A stretch of 64,000 bases of DNA from NCBI RefSeq assembly GCF_004379255.2, contig NC_056049.1:248001-312000 (forward strand), given 5' to 3'. Within the stretch, counting starts at the first letter, position 1. Each line of letters starts with the position of its first letter. The notes under the pieces were generated by a model that worked only from the letters and a program-made list of their open reading frames with translations, had not been told where the DNA came from and did no database searches. This DNA is from Salvia splendens. Taxonomy: Eukaryota > Streptophyta > Magnoliopsida > Lamiales > Lamiaceae. Shown piece by piece: positions 13,462 through 24,151 of the stretch. The position numbers were made by a program, and so were the translations under genes.

Positions 13462-13795
13462 GAGATGAAGGCTGAACATTTGTGTATGGTTTGTAGGATT
13501 ATTAAATTATTAATTTATGTACATAATTGGCTTTAGTTTAGCCTTTTTAGGTATAAAGTGGGTTTAGTGGGTTAGATCAAATGGAGTATTTTAAATTTAA
13601 ATAATTTCTAATTGTAAATTTTTATTTAAATAGAGTTTTAGTTTGGGTGTTGGGTTCTATTATTATGTATTTTAAAAAAAATTATGTATTGGGCTTTGTA
13701 AATATATAATGTTAAAATTAAATTCTTTTTCATTAACTAATTAAATTTATATATAATTAGTGTTGAATTACTTTGATCTAATTTATTAAATTATA

Positions 13796-15397
13796 CTCCC
13801 TCCGTCCTTTAAAAATAGAACACTTTGTAAACGGCACGGGTTTTAATGTAGAATTGGTAAAGTAAGAGAGAAGGGAAAAAAATAAGAGAGAAGGAGAAAA
13901 AGTAAGAGAGAAGTAGTGTTAGTGGAATGTGGGGTCCATATTATTAGTAGTGTTTAATTGTGTTAGGTAACACAAGTATATTTAATTAGGAACTAGGATC
14001 AATGACTATAATTAAATTCAACAAATTAACTTCAAATTTTCATTTTTGGAAATGGAAAATTGTATCCAGGGTTGGAAAACTGCTTTAACGGTTGGGAAAT
14101 TGCACTAATGGTTGGAAAACTGCTTTAACGGTTGGGAAACTGCTGCCTGAAAATGATGCTGGTGCCGATATTGATCTGTCATTTCTGAATGACTATTTCC
14201 AGATATAGTTAGCATTAGAAGTGTAGGCTTTTTGTGCATTTTGGTAAGGTTGTCAAGTTAAAGTTTTTTGTACATTTTGGTAAGCATGTAATGTCTCAGC
14301 TTTTTGTACATGTTTGTCAACTAGTGTGATGCTTATTTGCAAGCCTCCAAACATATGGAATGAAATGTAATTCCACAGGGTGACTTCTAAATTAGACAAC
14401 ACAAGATATTCATACAGAATTGCATCATTGACATTCAAATTCAGATTCTGCCCCAACACAATGATCCAACAAATGCAAAACATTCATCCAACAAATGTAA
14501 CACATTCATAGGACAGTCACATTCAGACGCAACACATTAAATACAACCAGCATTGCACACCAAGGACAATATATCGACAGATATAGCAAGATAGTCACCT
14601 GATTAGAGATCAAGTGTCAAAACTGCCGGACAAAATATCGCCAGAAGTTCGAGGAAAACTTTATCCGACTTAGGGCGCACTGTTCTCGGCCGAGAATCAA
14701 GGATTACAGTCTCGGATGTGGAGGATAATGTCTCAGATTCGTCAAACGACACCACCAACTCCGACACCACCATGTCAGAGTCGTCAAGCAGATGACTCAT
14801 CTCCGGCACCACCGCGTTCAATTCGTCGCACGGAAGGACCGTTTCCTGCACCACCGTTTCCAACTCGTCTCCGGCACCACCACCGTTTGGATCTGACTCG
14901 AAACGTTCACGAGCGTGACTAGGGTTTACAGCAGGTCTTCGAAACAAACTTCGATTTACATTTCGATGGAATCGTTGCTGAGGGCTACGGCTGCGCTGCC
15001 GACTAGGGGGTGTATCCGGAACGACGGTTTCCATTTCGGACTCCATTGAGAAGATGGATCGAGCAGAAGAGGGAGGATGAGAGCGACGTGAAGGATGAAG
15101 ATGTAGATGAAGACGAAGATGAAGATGTTTCAATCTCAATTTTAGATAGGGCACGATTAATTTAGGTTTAGGAATTGGGTGGGTTGGGGTAATTAATTAG
15201 TTGGGGTAATTAGTTTACGAGTCAGAAATTATGAGGCTAAATAGAAAATTAAGTTTTAATTCTAATGGCATAAGTGGTAAATAAAATGATGTGTGGGGTT
15301 ATAGTGTAGTTGAAAACTTTCCATTTTTGATTGTGTTCTAATTTTGGTGGACGTCCAAAAAAGGAAACTGTGTTCTATTTTTTGTGGACGGAGGGAG
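13796..15397. mobile_element. Mariner-type (Tc1/mariner) DNA element, non-autonomous, 1.6 kb
   Basis: Inverted ends CTCCCTCCGTCC...AAAAATAGAACAC (left) and the matching GTGTTCTATTTTTTGTGGAC with GGAGGGAG (right) are flanked by TA at 13794-13795 and 15398-15399. These are the terminus and target site used by plant mariner-like elements and Stowaway MITEs. A second, subterminal copy of the TTCTA/GGACGTCC motif lies just inside the right end. At 1602 bp it is much longer than an ordinary Stowaway, but I find no D,D,D transposase motifs inside, so it is probably a deleted mariner or a filled MITE. Confidence 0.8.
14603..15154 (-). CDS. Unrecognised 183-aa ORF inside the mariner-type element
   Basis: This is an open frame with a basic Arg/Ser-rich middle (PPSRQRSRSPQQRF) and an acidic Val/Glu-rich C-terminal half with repeated TVV/VVP/VVS motifs. 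The nearest in-frame Met after the leader-like repeats is MESEMETVVP. I do not recognise the family. It could be the remnant of a captured host exon or a non-functional N-terminal region of a mariner protein. Base composition is richer in G+C than the AT-rich surroundings, which supports a once-coding origin. Confidence 0.3.
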   Translation of the reverse strand: MPYLKLRLKHLHLRLHLHLHPSRRSHPPSSARSIFSMESEMETVVPDTPPSRQRSRSPQQRFHRNVNRSLFRRPAVNPSHARERFESDPNGGGAGDELETVVQETVLPCDELNAVVPEMSHLLDDSDMVVSELVVSFDESETLSSTSETVILDSRPRTVRPKSDKVFLELLAIFCPAVLTLDL

Positions 15398-15399
15398 TA

Positions 15400-17311
15400 T
15401 AATGTTTTTAAGAATCTTACTTAAATGTTTTTTAATACTGTTAAAATATTGAAATATATATATATATATATGTATTAAAATAATAATGATGAGGAAAATC
15501 GAAATTCTTTATTGCAATACTTATTTCTATATTAATAATCAAGCTAAATGACAACACATATAGTGAAAATGGTTTGTCTCATCCTATATTTACTTAATTG
15601 AACATTTTAATATATTTTAAATAGTAGTATATAATTTTATAATATATTTTAATTAGTTTCCAATTAATTAAACAATACTACAAAGTTTATAGAATAAATT
15701 ATGAAATTAGATGAATTATAAATATTTAAAATTAAATTTAATTTATAAAGTTTGTATGACTTCTTATGATATAAAGTGTAGTATAAATTTGAAGTGATGA
15801 ACTGTTATCACTTATTTTAAGTGATAATTTACTTTTTATATGTATATATGGTGGAAATAAGATTTTTTTTTTTCGTATACAAAAATTGCATTTAATCTTT
15901 GATCATGCATATCAAGTGATTTCATGGTCTGAAATTAAACATAAGAAAATAAGTAGTCAACTAAGATGTGATTATTAGATGATCCAATTTTTTTTATCTT
16001 GGCTTCTCAGGATATTTTAAATTTCTATGATCTAATTTATTCATATATTTAACTGTTTATTTCTTACTATTAATAAAAGATTAAAAAAATTAAATGATAT
16101 TGATAACATGGTATTTAATGAAAGAAAATTGTCTTTCTACTAACAAAAATCTAAAATTATTATCATTATCAAACAAAGAACAATATTGCATAACATTAAT
16201 TGTTGTTGTGTCTAATAATATACAATTTTATATGTAAATATATTAGTTTAATTAAATATGTTGAAATAACTTATAAATGTGTTTAATTTAAGATATATAA
16301 TTTATAAATATATTTATATTTAAATTACTAGAACTACACATTGTTATAATTAAGTTGATTTTGATTTATTCTACTACTATATAAGATAATTTTGTTTGTC
16401 ACTTTGAGTTCTATTTCTTTTTTATGATTTACAAAATATTATCGTGTACTTTGAATTTAATTTTGATGAAAATGAATTTATTAATTGTGATTTTTTTATT
16501 CGTTTTTATCATGTGTACTTAATTCTAAAAAAACATGTTTTTAGTTATAAACAATTATGTTGCAATTTCAAAACTTATGAACTAATGGTTTGTTATTGTT
16601 TTTCTTATGTTTTTGTTTGCATTTATGAATACTTATGTTTTGTTAATCGAAACTAGTGAACTATTTATTCGTTTAAATAGTTTGCTTTTTTTCTTATGTA
16701 AATAGTAGTATTACATTTTTCTTTATTTGTATGTCTCATATCAAATATTAAAATAATATACAATTATCTGCTAAAATATGAAATATTTCATTGAGAGTGA
16801 GTTGAGAGAAGTACAAATATCTTTTTGTGGTTGTTTATAATATTTTTAATTGTTTATAATATTACAAATACTTATTTTAATTAGTTTTTATCTGTAAATA
16901 TATTTTTATACTTATTTACTCTATATTCTTTATTTTAAATTAATATATCTTTATTATTTAAAAATCTTTTGTCATGTGTATAGCACATGTGGTAACACTA
17001 GTAATTACAAAAAGGACATCAACCATATATCACATTCTTAAAATATTATTTCATCAAATTTTAACAGTCACAAATCAATTAAAAATATCAGAATGCATTC
17101 GTCCGATGGCCAATTCAGTGGAGCATGACAAATTGGATAGTGGTGTAAGATTTTTATTTTTTGTATTTCTAAATGGGAAATAGAAATATGAATCGATCAT
17201 CCTTATTGATCAAATGAAATGAGGGGAGATAAATTTGAAAGTGGGCCATTCTTATCTTATCCGAGCCAAGCGAGAGGTTCAAGACACGTCCCATCCTATT
17301 TCTTAGTATCC
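15400..17311. other. AT-rich spacer without recognisable genes
   Basis: Very AT-rich sequence with a short TA-dinucleotide tract near 15456-15472. ORFs at 16444-16656 and 16974-17183 are low-complexity and lack family features. Confidence 0.6.
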
Positions 17312-17657
17312 TTAGAGCATCCACTCCGTTGTCTCTCACCGTCTATTAACCGTCTCTTAAACTACTATTTGAGGGCTTCACTGTACTTTTTTACTCCGTC
17401 CCTTAACTAAGGAACGGAACCTACAACGCTCCGTCCCTTAACCATCCCTTAAATCGTCCATTAAATTACTATTCATTCAATTTCATTTTTCATTTTTATT
17501 TCCAACCCAATTCAATTAAAACAAACACACTTCATTAAAAAACACACAACATAAAAAAAAATTTACAACTTAAAATTTTTAAAAAAACACACACAACTAA
17601 AATCCTAAAAAATTAAACGTTACATAATTTAAAATACAAATTTAAAGAAAAAAAAAA

Positions 17658-18759
17658 CTACTCCGTAGGCGAATCATCCCCCGAAGGCGGTCGAGGTGGA
17701 GGGGGAGTCGGAAGGCCAAGTTGTGCTGTCATATGCACAATTCCGTTCCACCAGGCCGCGTATTGGGAGGGTGAGAAGCGGGAAGTGTCCGCCATTGTGA
17801 CGGTCATGTACACCGCCATAAGAGTGTCCGAGCCTCCCCCCGAGCCCGATCCTGAGCCCGTTTGGCTTGATTCGCCTCGGCCCTTCCTCGCTCTAGCCGC
17901 CTTCGTCATCGTTGGCCGTACCCGCAAACTCATGCGGTGCACTCTCTTGTCTGCCGCTTCCCTCACCGGTGTCACCAGATGAGTATTGACCACTCACCGT
18001 GTGCTTCGTGCGCTTCGAGGTTGAGCCCGAGCTGGAGTGGACACCGCCGGCCCACCGTTCCTCGTCCTAGTTGCCGGTGTCCTGGTTATAGACGCGCAAA
18101 GCCGCCCTCAGAATTGTAGACGCGCAAAGCCGCCGGCCCACCGGGAGCCTGCCAAACATCAACAAATTTAAATTGTTTGCCGGTGTCCTGGTTGTAGACG
18201 CGCAAAGCCGCCCTCAGAATGTCGGCTCCCGTGGCGCCGCTTCGGTCGAGTAGATGCCGCAGAATTTTTTGACGTGTCTGTCGACTCGGTCAAAGTGAGA
18301 GCGGAGCATTTTATATGTGCGCTTGCGGGAGCCTTTCGGCTTGATCTGGTGGTAGAGCTCGCAGACCTTTTCTCAGAAACACTTCTGGGGTTGTTGATTC
18401 CCGACAATGGGATCGTATGAGATGGTAACCCAGGCGTTGTACACCGCCAGCGTTTCGAGGTTGCTGCACGGATGCCGGCCTAGATCCTCTTCCTCTTCCT
18501 CCTCCTTGCCCGCCTGGGGTTCCGCTCTAGAGCTTCCACCGCCTCGGCCCCCTCCACCGCCTCGGCCTACTCCCGGCGTGGGATCAACGGGAAAATCCTC
18601 CCGAATCTGGGATAATCCCTGCGAATACCGCGGGGCGGAGGGACGAGCATATGCATCTATGTCAAAATTGGGTGGTTGGTACCCCCCGGCGTCTCCGAAC
18701 CCTGGGTGCCCGGCGTCGACGAACCGGAACCACCCAGTGTGTTGATCATGGTCTCCCAA
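17658..18759 (-). pseudogene. Broken Harbinger ORF1-like (Myb/SANT-type) gene
   Basis: Reading the minus strand from 18759, MGDHDQHTGW is followed by a Gly/Arg-rich linker, an acidic stretch and the core NAWVTISYDPIVGNQ. After a stop near 18373 the same family continues at 18407-18168 (VCELYHQIKPKGSRKRT, then HFDRVDRHVKKFCGIYS). A 111-aa frame at 17993-17658 carries the C-terminal segment ending PPRPPSGDDSPTE. This pattern is what plant annotations often call NAM-associated or glutathione-S-transferase-T3-like; it belongs to the DNA-binding accessory protein of Harbinger elements. Several stops and an internal duplication break it. Confidence 0.65.
18072..18220. repeat. Internal direct duplication in the Harbinger derivative
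   Basis: A segment of about 42 bp (GCCGGTGTCCTGGTT through GCCGCCCTCAGAAT) occurs at about 18072-18113 and again at about 18178-18220, with a third partial copy of its middle between them. It disrupts the ORF1-like reading frame. Confidence 0.75.
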
Positions 18760-19060
18760 TCGCCGAACGCGTTGAGATCCTACCCGCCGGAGCCTCCACT
18801 GTCGGAGTTGCCGTCGCCGGACATCTTGTGATGAGTTGTTAGATGAAAATTGGAGAGGAAATTGAGATGATTTAGGAAGAATAGATGTGTAGTTGTGTGT
18901 GAAATAAGGATGAATTAGGAGTATTTATAGAGTAAAAAATTTAATTAAAAAATAAAAAATGGTAATAAATAAATGGTAATATTACCGTTCGAATTTTTTT
19001 ATTTTTTTATTTTTTTTAAAATTCAATTTAAAAAAAAGATTTATTGCGTCAGCACGTGAC

Positions 19061-19092
19061 GACGCCCACTCGCGGGCCGGCGAGTGGGCGTC
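19061..19092. repeat. Perfect 13-bp-arm hairpin near the right end of the Harbinger derivative
   Basis: GACGCCCACTCGC and GCGAGTGGGCGTC are exact reverse complements separated by six bases (GGGCCG). It lies within the GC-rich subterminal part of the element. Confidence 0.85.
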
Positions 19093-20006
19093 ACGCACGA
19101 CGCAGGGGCGCGCCACGTCACCAGGGCGCGTGGCGAGACAACCCGTCGCTTGTCTCGTAGGCACGGGACGCGAGATGGGCTCGGGACGGGCGCGGGACGG
19201 TTCGGCGAGCTGCAACGCGACGGATCGCGGGACGCCAGCGCGCCGCGTAGTGGATGCTCTTATCGATCAAATGATTTACCTTTTGAAATTATAATCATAT
19301 TAACAATAAAATTTGGTCATAATCTATTCAATGTAAAATTTTAAAATATAACATTAAATCATAATATTTTATTTTTAAAATCGATAGAAATATGACCTAA
19401 ATTGAGGACTATCCAAATAGGGGGAGATTGGGCATGAGGAATAGAAAAATTATGGGCACAAGATTAGGGCAATTTCGACTCTCACATCAATATCGATTTT
19501 ATCTTAATTGGAGCAAATGAGATGATTAAAAAAAATTAAAATTTTAAAATTTAATACTGTCATATTTTCAATCTTTGTAAAAATGACTAGAATTTAGCTG
19601 AAATTTGTAATTTAAATATTGCTTTTTTAAGAGAAATATATCAAAAGCCCATTGAGAAGAGGGTTCGGCCCAACGTGGCCCAAACATATGATCTGGTCCA
19701 GCACCACGAATATTGGGGTAATATATAGATGTTTTGTCTAAATTTGGCCCAGCTATGTAGAGCGTTCAGCCCGCTTAAAATATCAAGCAACAACCGAATA
19801 AAATCTCACCGGAAAAACTAAAGCTTGAAAAAGCAGCGTCGCCGAGTATCCCGATCTCTCGTTCTGGCCCACCGGCATTGTTCAACTACTGAAAAAATAG
19901 GTTTTTTTATTTCTTGTGAGGCTATAGTCTGGAAAATTTTCGTACGAGCTGAACGACTTCAAACTGTTCGACGAAATCTCTGACCGAAAAAAAGTGTACG
20001 AATTCG

Positions 20007-21440
20007 ATGGTGAAGTGGCCGAAGCAAATCACGCCGTCTCTCGTCGAGCGGCTGATGCAAGCAGAGAAAGACTTGGACAGAGCAATCTCCGTCTTCGAAT
20101 CAGCCACCGCGGAATATTCCAACGGCTTCCGCCACGACCAAACCACATTCGGCCTCATGATCCGGCGACTCCTCTCCGCCAACAAGTTCCATCACGCCGA
20201 GGAAATGCTCGCCCGAATGAAGCTAGAGAATTGCAATGCAAACGAAGATATATTCCTCTCCATCTGCAGGGCATACGGCAGAGTTCACAAGCCCCTCGAA
20301 GTCGTTAGGATTTTCAGAAAGATGAAGGACTTCGAATGCGAACCGACCGCGAGATCTTACATTACAGTCTTCACCATTCTGGTCGACGAAAGCCACTTGA
20401 AAATGGCGTTCACGTTTTACCGTTACATGAGGAAGCAGGGGATTCCGGCAAGCGTCCCCTCGCTTAATGTTCTGATCAAGGCACTCTGCAAGAGCAGTGG
20501 AACTATGGATTCAGCTTTCAAGATCTTCAAGGAGATGCCTAAGCGAGGCCACACTCCCGATTCGTACACTTATGGAACCTTGATCAACGGGCTGTGTAGA
20601 GGCGGCAGGATTCTCGAGGCGAAGGAGCTTCTCATCGACATGGAGGCGAACGCGTGTGCACCCTCGGTCTTCACCTACAGCTGTATGATACACGGCTTGT
20701 GCCAGTCGAACAAGCTCTCTGATGCAATGGAGCTCTTCAAGGAGATGAAGAGGAAAGGTGTGGACCCGAATGTGTACACTTACAGCTCTCTGATCGACGG
20801 CCTTTGCAAGAATGGGCATTCGTTGCAGGCCATCGAGCTAATGGAGAGGATGGCGCGAAAGGGCTTAGTTCCAAACTCCATCACTTACAGTTCCTTGATA
20901 AATGGGCTCTCCAAGGAGGGTAAAATCCAAGAAATGGTTCAGATTCTTGATAGAATGAAGCTTCAAGACTTGAAGCCTGATGCAGGATTGTATTCGAAAG
21001 TGATCAATGGCTTCTGTGAGGTGGGGAAGTTCCACGAAGCTGCTAATTTCCTCGATGAGATGTCTCTTTCTGGGATAACTCCAAATCGAGTAACTTGGGG
21101 CCTTCATGTTCGAATTCACAATAGAGTGGTGCAAGGTCTTTGTAGTTTGAGTAGCCATAGCCAAGCTTTTCCTCTCTACCGGAGCTTGCGTAGTAGAGGC
21201 ATATCGGTTGAGGCAAGAACCTTTGAGTCTCTTATACAGTTCTGCTGCAAGAAAGGAGATTTGCACGAGGCTGCTCGGGTTCTGGAGGAGATGGTTGTAG
21301 ATGGATGCATTCCTGGTGAGGAAATATGGAATGAAGTGTTGGTTGGGTTCTGGGATAGAAGGAAAGTTCGTGAAGCTTCAGAGTTGCTGAAGGCTAAGCT
21401 GATCGATGAGTTGGAGACGGGCCTCAACAATGCTATCTGA
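20007..21440 (+). CDS. P-class pentatricopeptide repeat protein (477 aa, single exon), At5g46100-like
   Basis: An intronless open frame of 477 codons with the tandem ~35-residue helix pairs of P-class PPR proteins: SYTYGTLINGLCRGG, FTYSCMIHGLCQSNK, YTYSSLIDGLCKNGH and ITYSSLINGLSKEGK are successive repeat starts, roughly residues 190-320. It opens MVKWPKQITPS and has QAEKDLDRAISVFESA before the repeats. PPR proteins bind single-stranded RNA, one base per repeat, usually in organelles; this one has no clear transit peptide. From memory it corresponds closely to Arabidopsis At5g46100, whose neighbour is the TPT gene, as here. No E, DYW or SMR domain follows. The target RNA is unknown. Confidence 0.93.
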   Translation: MVKWPKQITPSLVERLMQAEKDLDRAISVFESATAEYSNGFRHDQTTFGLMIRRLLSANKFHHAEEMLARMKLENCNANEDIFLSICRAYGRVHKPLEVVRIFRKMKDFECEPTARSYITVFTILVDESHLKMAFTFYRYMRKQGIPASVPSLNVLIKALCKSSGTMDSAFKIFKEMPKRGHTPDSYTYGTLINGLCRGGRILEAKELLIDMEANACAPSVFTYSCMIHGLCQSNKLSDAMELFKEMKRKGVDPNVYTYSSLIDGLCKNGHSLQAIELMERMARKGLVPNSITYSSLINGLSKEGKIQEMVQILDRMKLQDLKPDAGLYSKVINGFCEVGKFHEAANFLDEMSLSGITPNRVTWGLHVRIHNRVVQGLCSLSSHSQAFPLYRSLRSRGISVEARTFESLIQFCCKKGDLHEAARVLEEMVVDGCIPGEEIWNEVLVGFWDRRKVREASELLKAKLIDELETGLNNAI

Positions 21441-22322
21441 TCATCTGTAGCTTTATGTCTTCACTTTTCATCTAGTGCTAGATTGCCTTAGATTAATTAT
21501 AGTAAACAGATTGTTAACTGAAATTTTAAATGTGAGGGTTTCATAGTAAGACAAGACGTCTTGATTGTTGTTTTTGGGCCATTGGTACGATTGCATTTTA
21601 AAGACAAACAGCCCTTCTTCGGATTAATCGACGATGTGATTAAGTTTCTGCATTAATTGGTCGATGAATTGCCTGAGGTGAAGCTAAATGCCTGAATGTT
21701 CTTCGATTTCCTCCATGTGTGTGTTTGTTGCAACACCAATATCGTTTCTTGTTTGCAACTATTCAATCTTTGCGAAATTAATTCGATTCTATCAATGATT
21801 CCGAAAGGATGAGTTTCACCGTTTGAAGTGCCCAAAAAATTATAGTACTAAAAATAATGTGTCCTTAATTACAAAGGTCAATAAAAAAAAGTTATTAATT
21901 AGCCTTTATTTTACTTAATTATGTTTGGAATCTATAAAATATGGAGTGAAAGGGGCATTACGTTGAAGTAGAAGTGAGGGGAAAGCCAATACCATGTCGC
22001 GTAATCGGAAAAGCAACGAAAAACATACTTCCAAGCATCCCGATCCCCACCTCCTTCGTCCCCGGCGACGGCGCCGGCCACAAGCACTCCACCACTTTCT
22101 CATTAAACATGGCAACCGCCGCGAACACCACCAAAGACATCACCGCGTACGCGAAGTCGATAAACCTCAGCTTATACTTGGTGGCGATCTCCGGCGGAAG
22201 AGTCGCCGACCCGTCGATGATCCACATGCCTCTGAACGTCGTGAAGCCGTAGCAAACGTTCCCCTTCTCGTCCGATAAGCTGTCCGTGAAGCTCAATAGC
22301 GCACACGAGAACGCGCAGAGCC

Positions 22323-22844
22323 TGTTAGAAGTGGCTGCAGAAATGATCAAGTTAAGCTTGCGATGACTTGATCAAGTCATCAGTGATCAAGCGCGATGAC
22401 TTGATCAAGCGTGTTGAAGGAGATGGGCTGATCAACCAAGTCTTGTTGCTTGAGAAAAGTGGAGATGTTCGTACACGAGGAAAAGCAAGCGACAGCTCTC
22501 AACAAGCTGTCATCGCACAAGCCAACACCTCACGAGCTCGGCTCGTGACTGTACCCATGCTCACAGCTAAGATGCGGAACCACGAACGTACCTGGAGAGA
22601 CGTGGTATTAAAGGGATTAAAGAAGGAAGTAGATTAGCAGAGTTTGTTATGATCAACTCTGTAATCTTCCTTTAACTTGTACTAGATGGATTATGGTAGA
22701 GTTCTAGATGTTTCCTATGCCGCTTATATCTAACAGCTCTTTGAGCTTTTTTGAATCAATGAAAATTCTCTGAGTATTCTCCATAATCCTTGTTTTCAAT
22801 ATGAGCTCGTTTATTCTTCTTCTTGGTTTTATTGCAAGTTTTCA
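22323..22844 (+). mobile_element. Solo LTR inside the DMP coding region, AGCC target duplication
   Basis: The 522 bp TGTTAGAAGTGG...AAGTTTTCA is flanked by AGCC at 22319-22322 and 22845-22848. Removing the element and one AGCC rejoins the DMP frame exactly at the Val-Gly-Leu-Cys codons. There is no primer-binding site or internal region, so it is a solo LTR (copia-like start TGTTAG). A four-base rather than five-base duplication is slightly unusual; one extra base may have mutated. Confidence 0.85.
22362..22381. repeat. Perfect 20-bp palindrome in the solo LTR
   Basis: GATGACTTGATCAAGTCATC reads the same on both strands. The half-sequence TTGATCAAG recurs a few bases downstream (around 22391-22411). 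Confidence 0.9.
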
Positions 22845-22934
22845 AGCCCCACGAGCAATGCAGTCATGGCCCGGCCTGCCGCGTCGCAGTTGCCTCGGCC
22901 TGTGAATATTGGCGCAAGAATATTTGGCTTTTAT

Positions 22935-23383
22935 TAATTAAGATTTGGCTTTGATTAATTAATGCAGATAATACGATATATTTGAACGTAAGTATTATTC
23001 TTTTATTAGATTATATAATATACTAGTTCAATTTGGCAAAATTAATTAAAGGTTGTGGCATCCTATTGACATGTTCTTCAATGTATTACCGAAAGTAGTG
23101 TATTCACTTACAGAATTTGATCAAAACACTAGAAACAAATTTCACAACAATTTAATGAATTGTATTTGTTGCACTTATATGTTACATGTTCTTCAATGTA
23201 TTACCGAAAGTAATGTATTCACTTACAGAATTTGATCAAAACAGTAGAAACAAATTTCACAACAATTTAGTGAATTGTATTTGTTGCACTTAAATGTTCA
23301 ATAGTACGTAATAACGGTTATAAATAAATGTATATGAAATTTGTTTACTGCGTATGATTAGATGATGACAGAAATTCACATCA
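22935..23383. other. AT-rich insertion in the DMP coding region, containing a 115-bp tandem duplication
   Basis: This block separates the FQ and APIFT parts of the DMP frame. It is AT-rich and non-coding. No clear terminal repeats or target duplication were found, so its origin is unknown. The splice-like GTGATG at its left (minus strand) end leaves a small chance that it is an acquired intron. Confidence 0.55.
23069..23297. repeat. 115-bp tandem duplication, two copies
   Basis: The segment starting ACATGTTCTTCAATGTATTA is repeated directly with a period of 115 bp and only a few substitutions (for example AGTAGTG versus AGTAATG). Confidence 0.9.
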
Positions 23384-23657
23384 CCTGGAAGCAGAGGGCG
23401 GCCGAGCCGGTGGGGAGGAGGTCTGGCTGATGGCTTGTTGGATGAGGTTTCTGTCTACTTCCGGCAGCCCTTTGTTTGAAAGTAACGATGCCTTCTCTTC
23501 TTCGTCCTCCATGATTTCTTTAGACGAAGATGTCCTAATTTCCATGCCTACTAATTTACTTCTTCTGTTATTCCTTTCCATGCCTACGAAGGTGAGGATT
23601 GGAAGGGAAGGAAATCCAATTTGCTAGGATTTTTTGCCTTGCAAGGAACAAAAACGA

Positions 23658-24127
23658 TGATAAGAGTTCCACAGCAGCAACCCATCTTCATGCAGCCGTC
23701 GACCAGATTGATAGTCACAACAGAGCTCGTCGCACACGGAGGCCGTCAACTCATTTTCACGACTTTGCTGTTCATTAGATGATTATGGTTAGTTATGGTT
23801 TTCTTTAGTTATTTAGTACAAATATAATGTAATATGAACAAAGTGTCGAGCGTACTTATAAGCTCTATCTCGGGTTTTCTTTGTGGTTCTTTCCCGAGAG
23901 ATAGGTAGGTTGAACCGCCCTAGGTCCTAGATATAAAAAGGGAACTTGTCAACACATTTTAATTAATGAATGAATGATAAGAAATTTTCCCAATTTGCGT
24001 TCTCTTTATTTTTCTCTCAACAAACTGACGAACTGTCCGACGGAGGAGACCTCCGCGTGCAGCCTGAATTTGATCGCCGAGCTCTCTCGCCGTCGATCCT
24101 TGTCTCGATACGATCAACATCGTATCA
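23658..24127 (+). repeat. 5' LTR of the gypsy element
   Basis: 470 bp, TGATAAG...CGTATCA, preceded by AACGA. It contains a TATA-like ATATAAAAAG near 23932 that would drive the transcript. Confidence 0.95.
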
Positions 24128-24151
24128 TCTGGTGCTTTCATTGACGTTCTC

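Larger units (their letters stand above)
8191..13466 (-). mobile_element. Ty1/copia LTR retrotransposon, degenerate, with GAGAT target duplication
   Basis: Two LTRs (8196-8583 and 13071-13461, TGAAAG...TTAACA) are flanked by identical GAGAT at 8191-8195 and 13462-13466. On the minus strand the order is 5' LTR, primer-binding site, gag, zinc knuckle, integrase, reverse transcriptase, RNase H, polypurine tract (AATTGAGGGGAAG beside 8584) and 3' LTR, which is the copia order. By eye the LTRs differ at about eight substitutions and one 3-bp indel, roughly 2 percent. The coding frame is broken in several places, so the copy cannot make its own proteins. Confidence 0.95.
17315..19259 (-). mobile_element. 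PIF/Harbinger derivative with TTA target duplication
   Basis: Ends GAGCATCCACTCCG (left, 17315) and CGTAGTGGATGCTC (right, to 19259) form an imperfect inverted pair flanked by TTA at 17312-17314 and 19260-19262. Three-base TTA/TAA duplications are the hallmark of PIF/Harbinger transposons. The interior carries a broken Harbinger ORF1-like (SANT/Myb-type) gene on the minus strand and no DDE transposase, so it is non-autonomous. The right end is strongly GC-rich in contrast to flanking DNA. Confidence 0.8.
21958..23581 (-). pseudogene. DMP (DUF679) membrane protein gene, disrupted by insertions
   Basis: DMPs are small four-span endomembrane proteins, normally intronless and about 200 aa. Here the minus strand gives an N-terminal part (23581-23384, MERNNRRSKL to QQAISQT), which then loses about 25 bases and shifts frame into LLPTGSAALCFQ. 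About 450 bp of foreign DNA follows. The frame then resumes with APIFTGRGNCDAAGRAMT at about 22920-22850, is split by a 522-bp solo LTR, and continues at 22320-21958 with LCAFSCALLSFTDS, CYGFTTFRGMWIIDGS and RHGIGFPL. The C-terminal half is intact. From memory DMP6 (At5g46090) and DMP7 (At4g28485) are the Arabidopsis members in matching positions. An intron explanation is unlikely because one insertion carries a target duplication. Confidence 0.85.

Noticed and set aside
22323..22844. Intron in the DMP gene
   Set aside because: AGCC direct duplication, TG...CA ends and exact frame restoration show an insertion; no GT..AG junction restores the frame.
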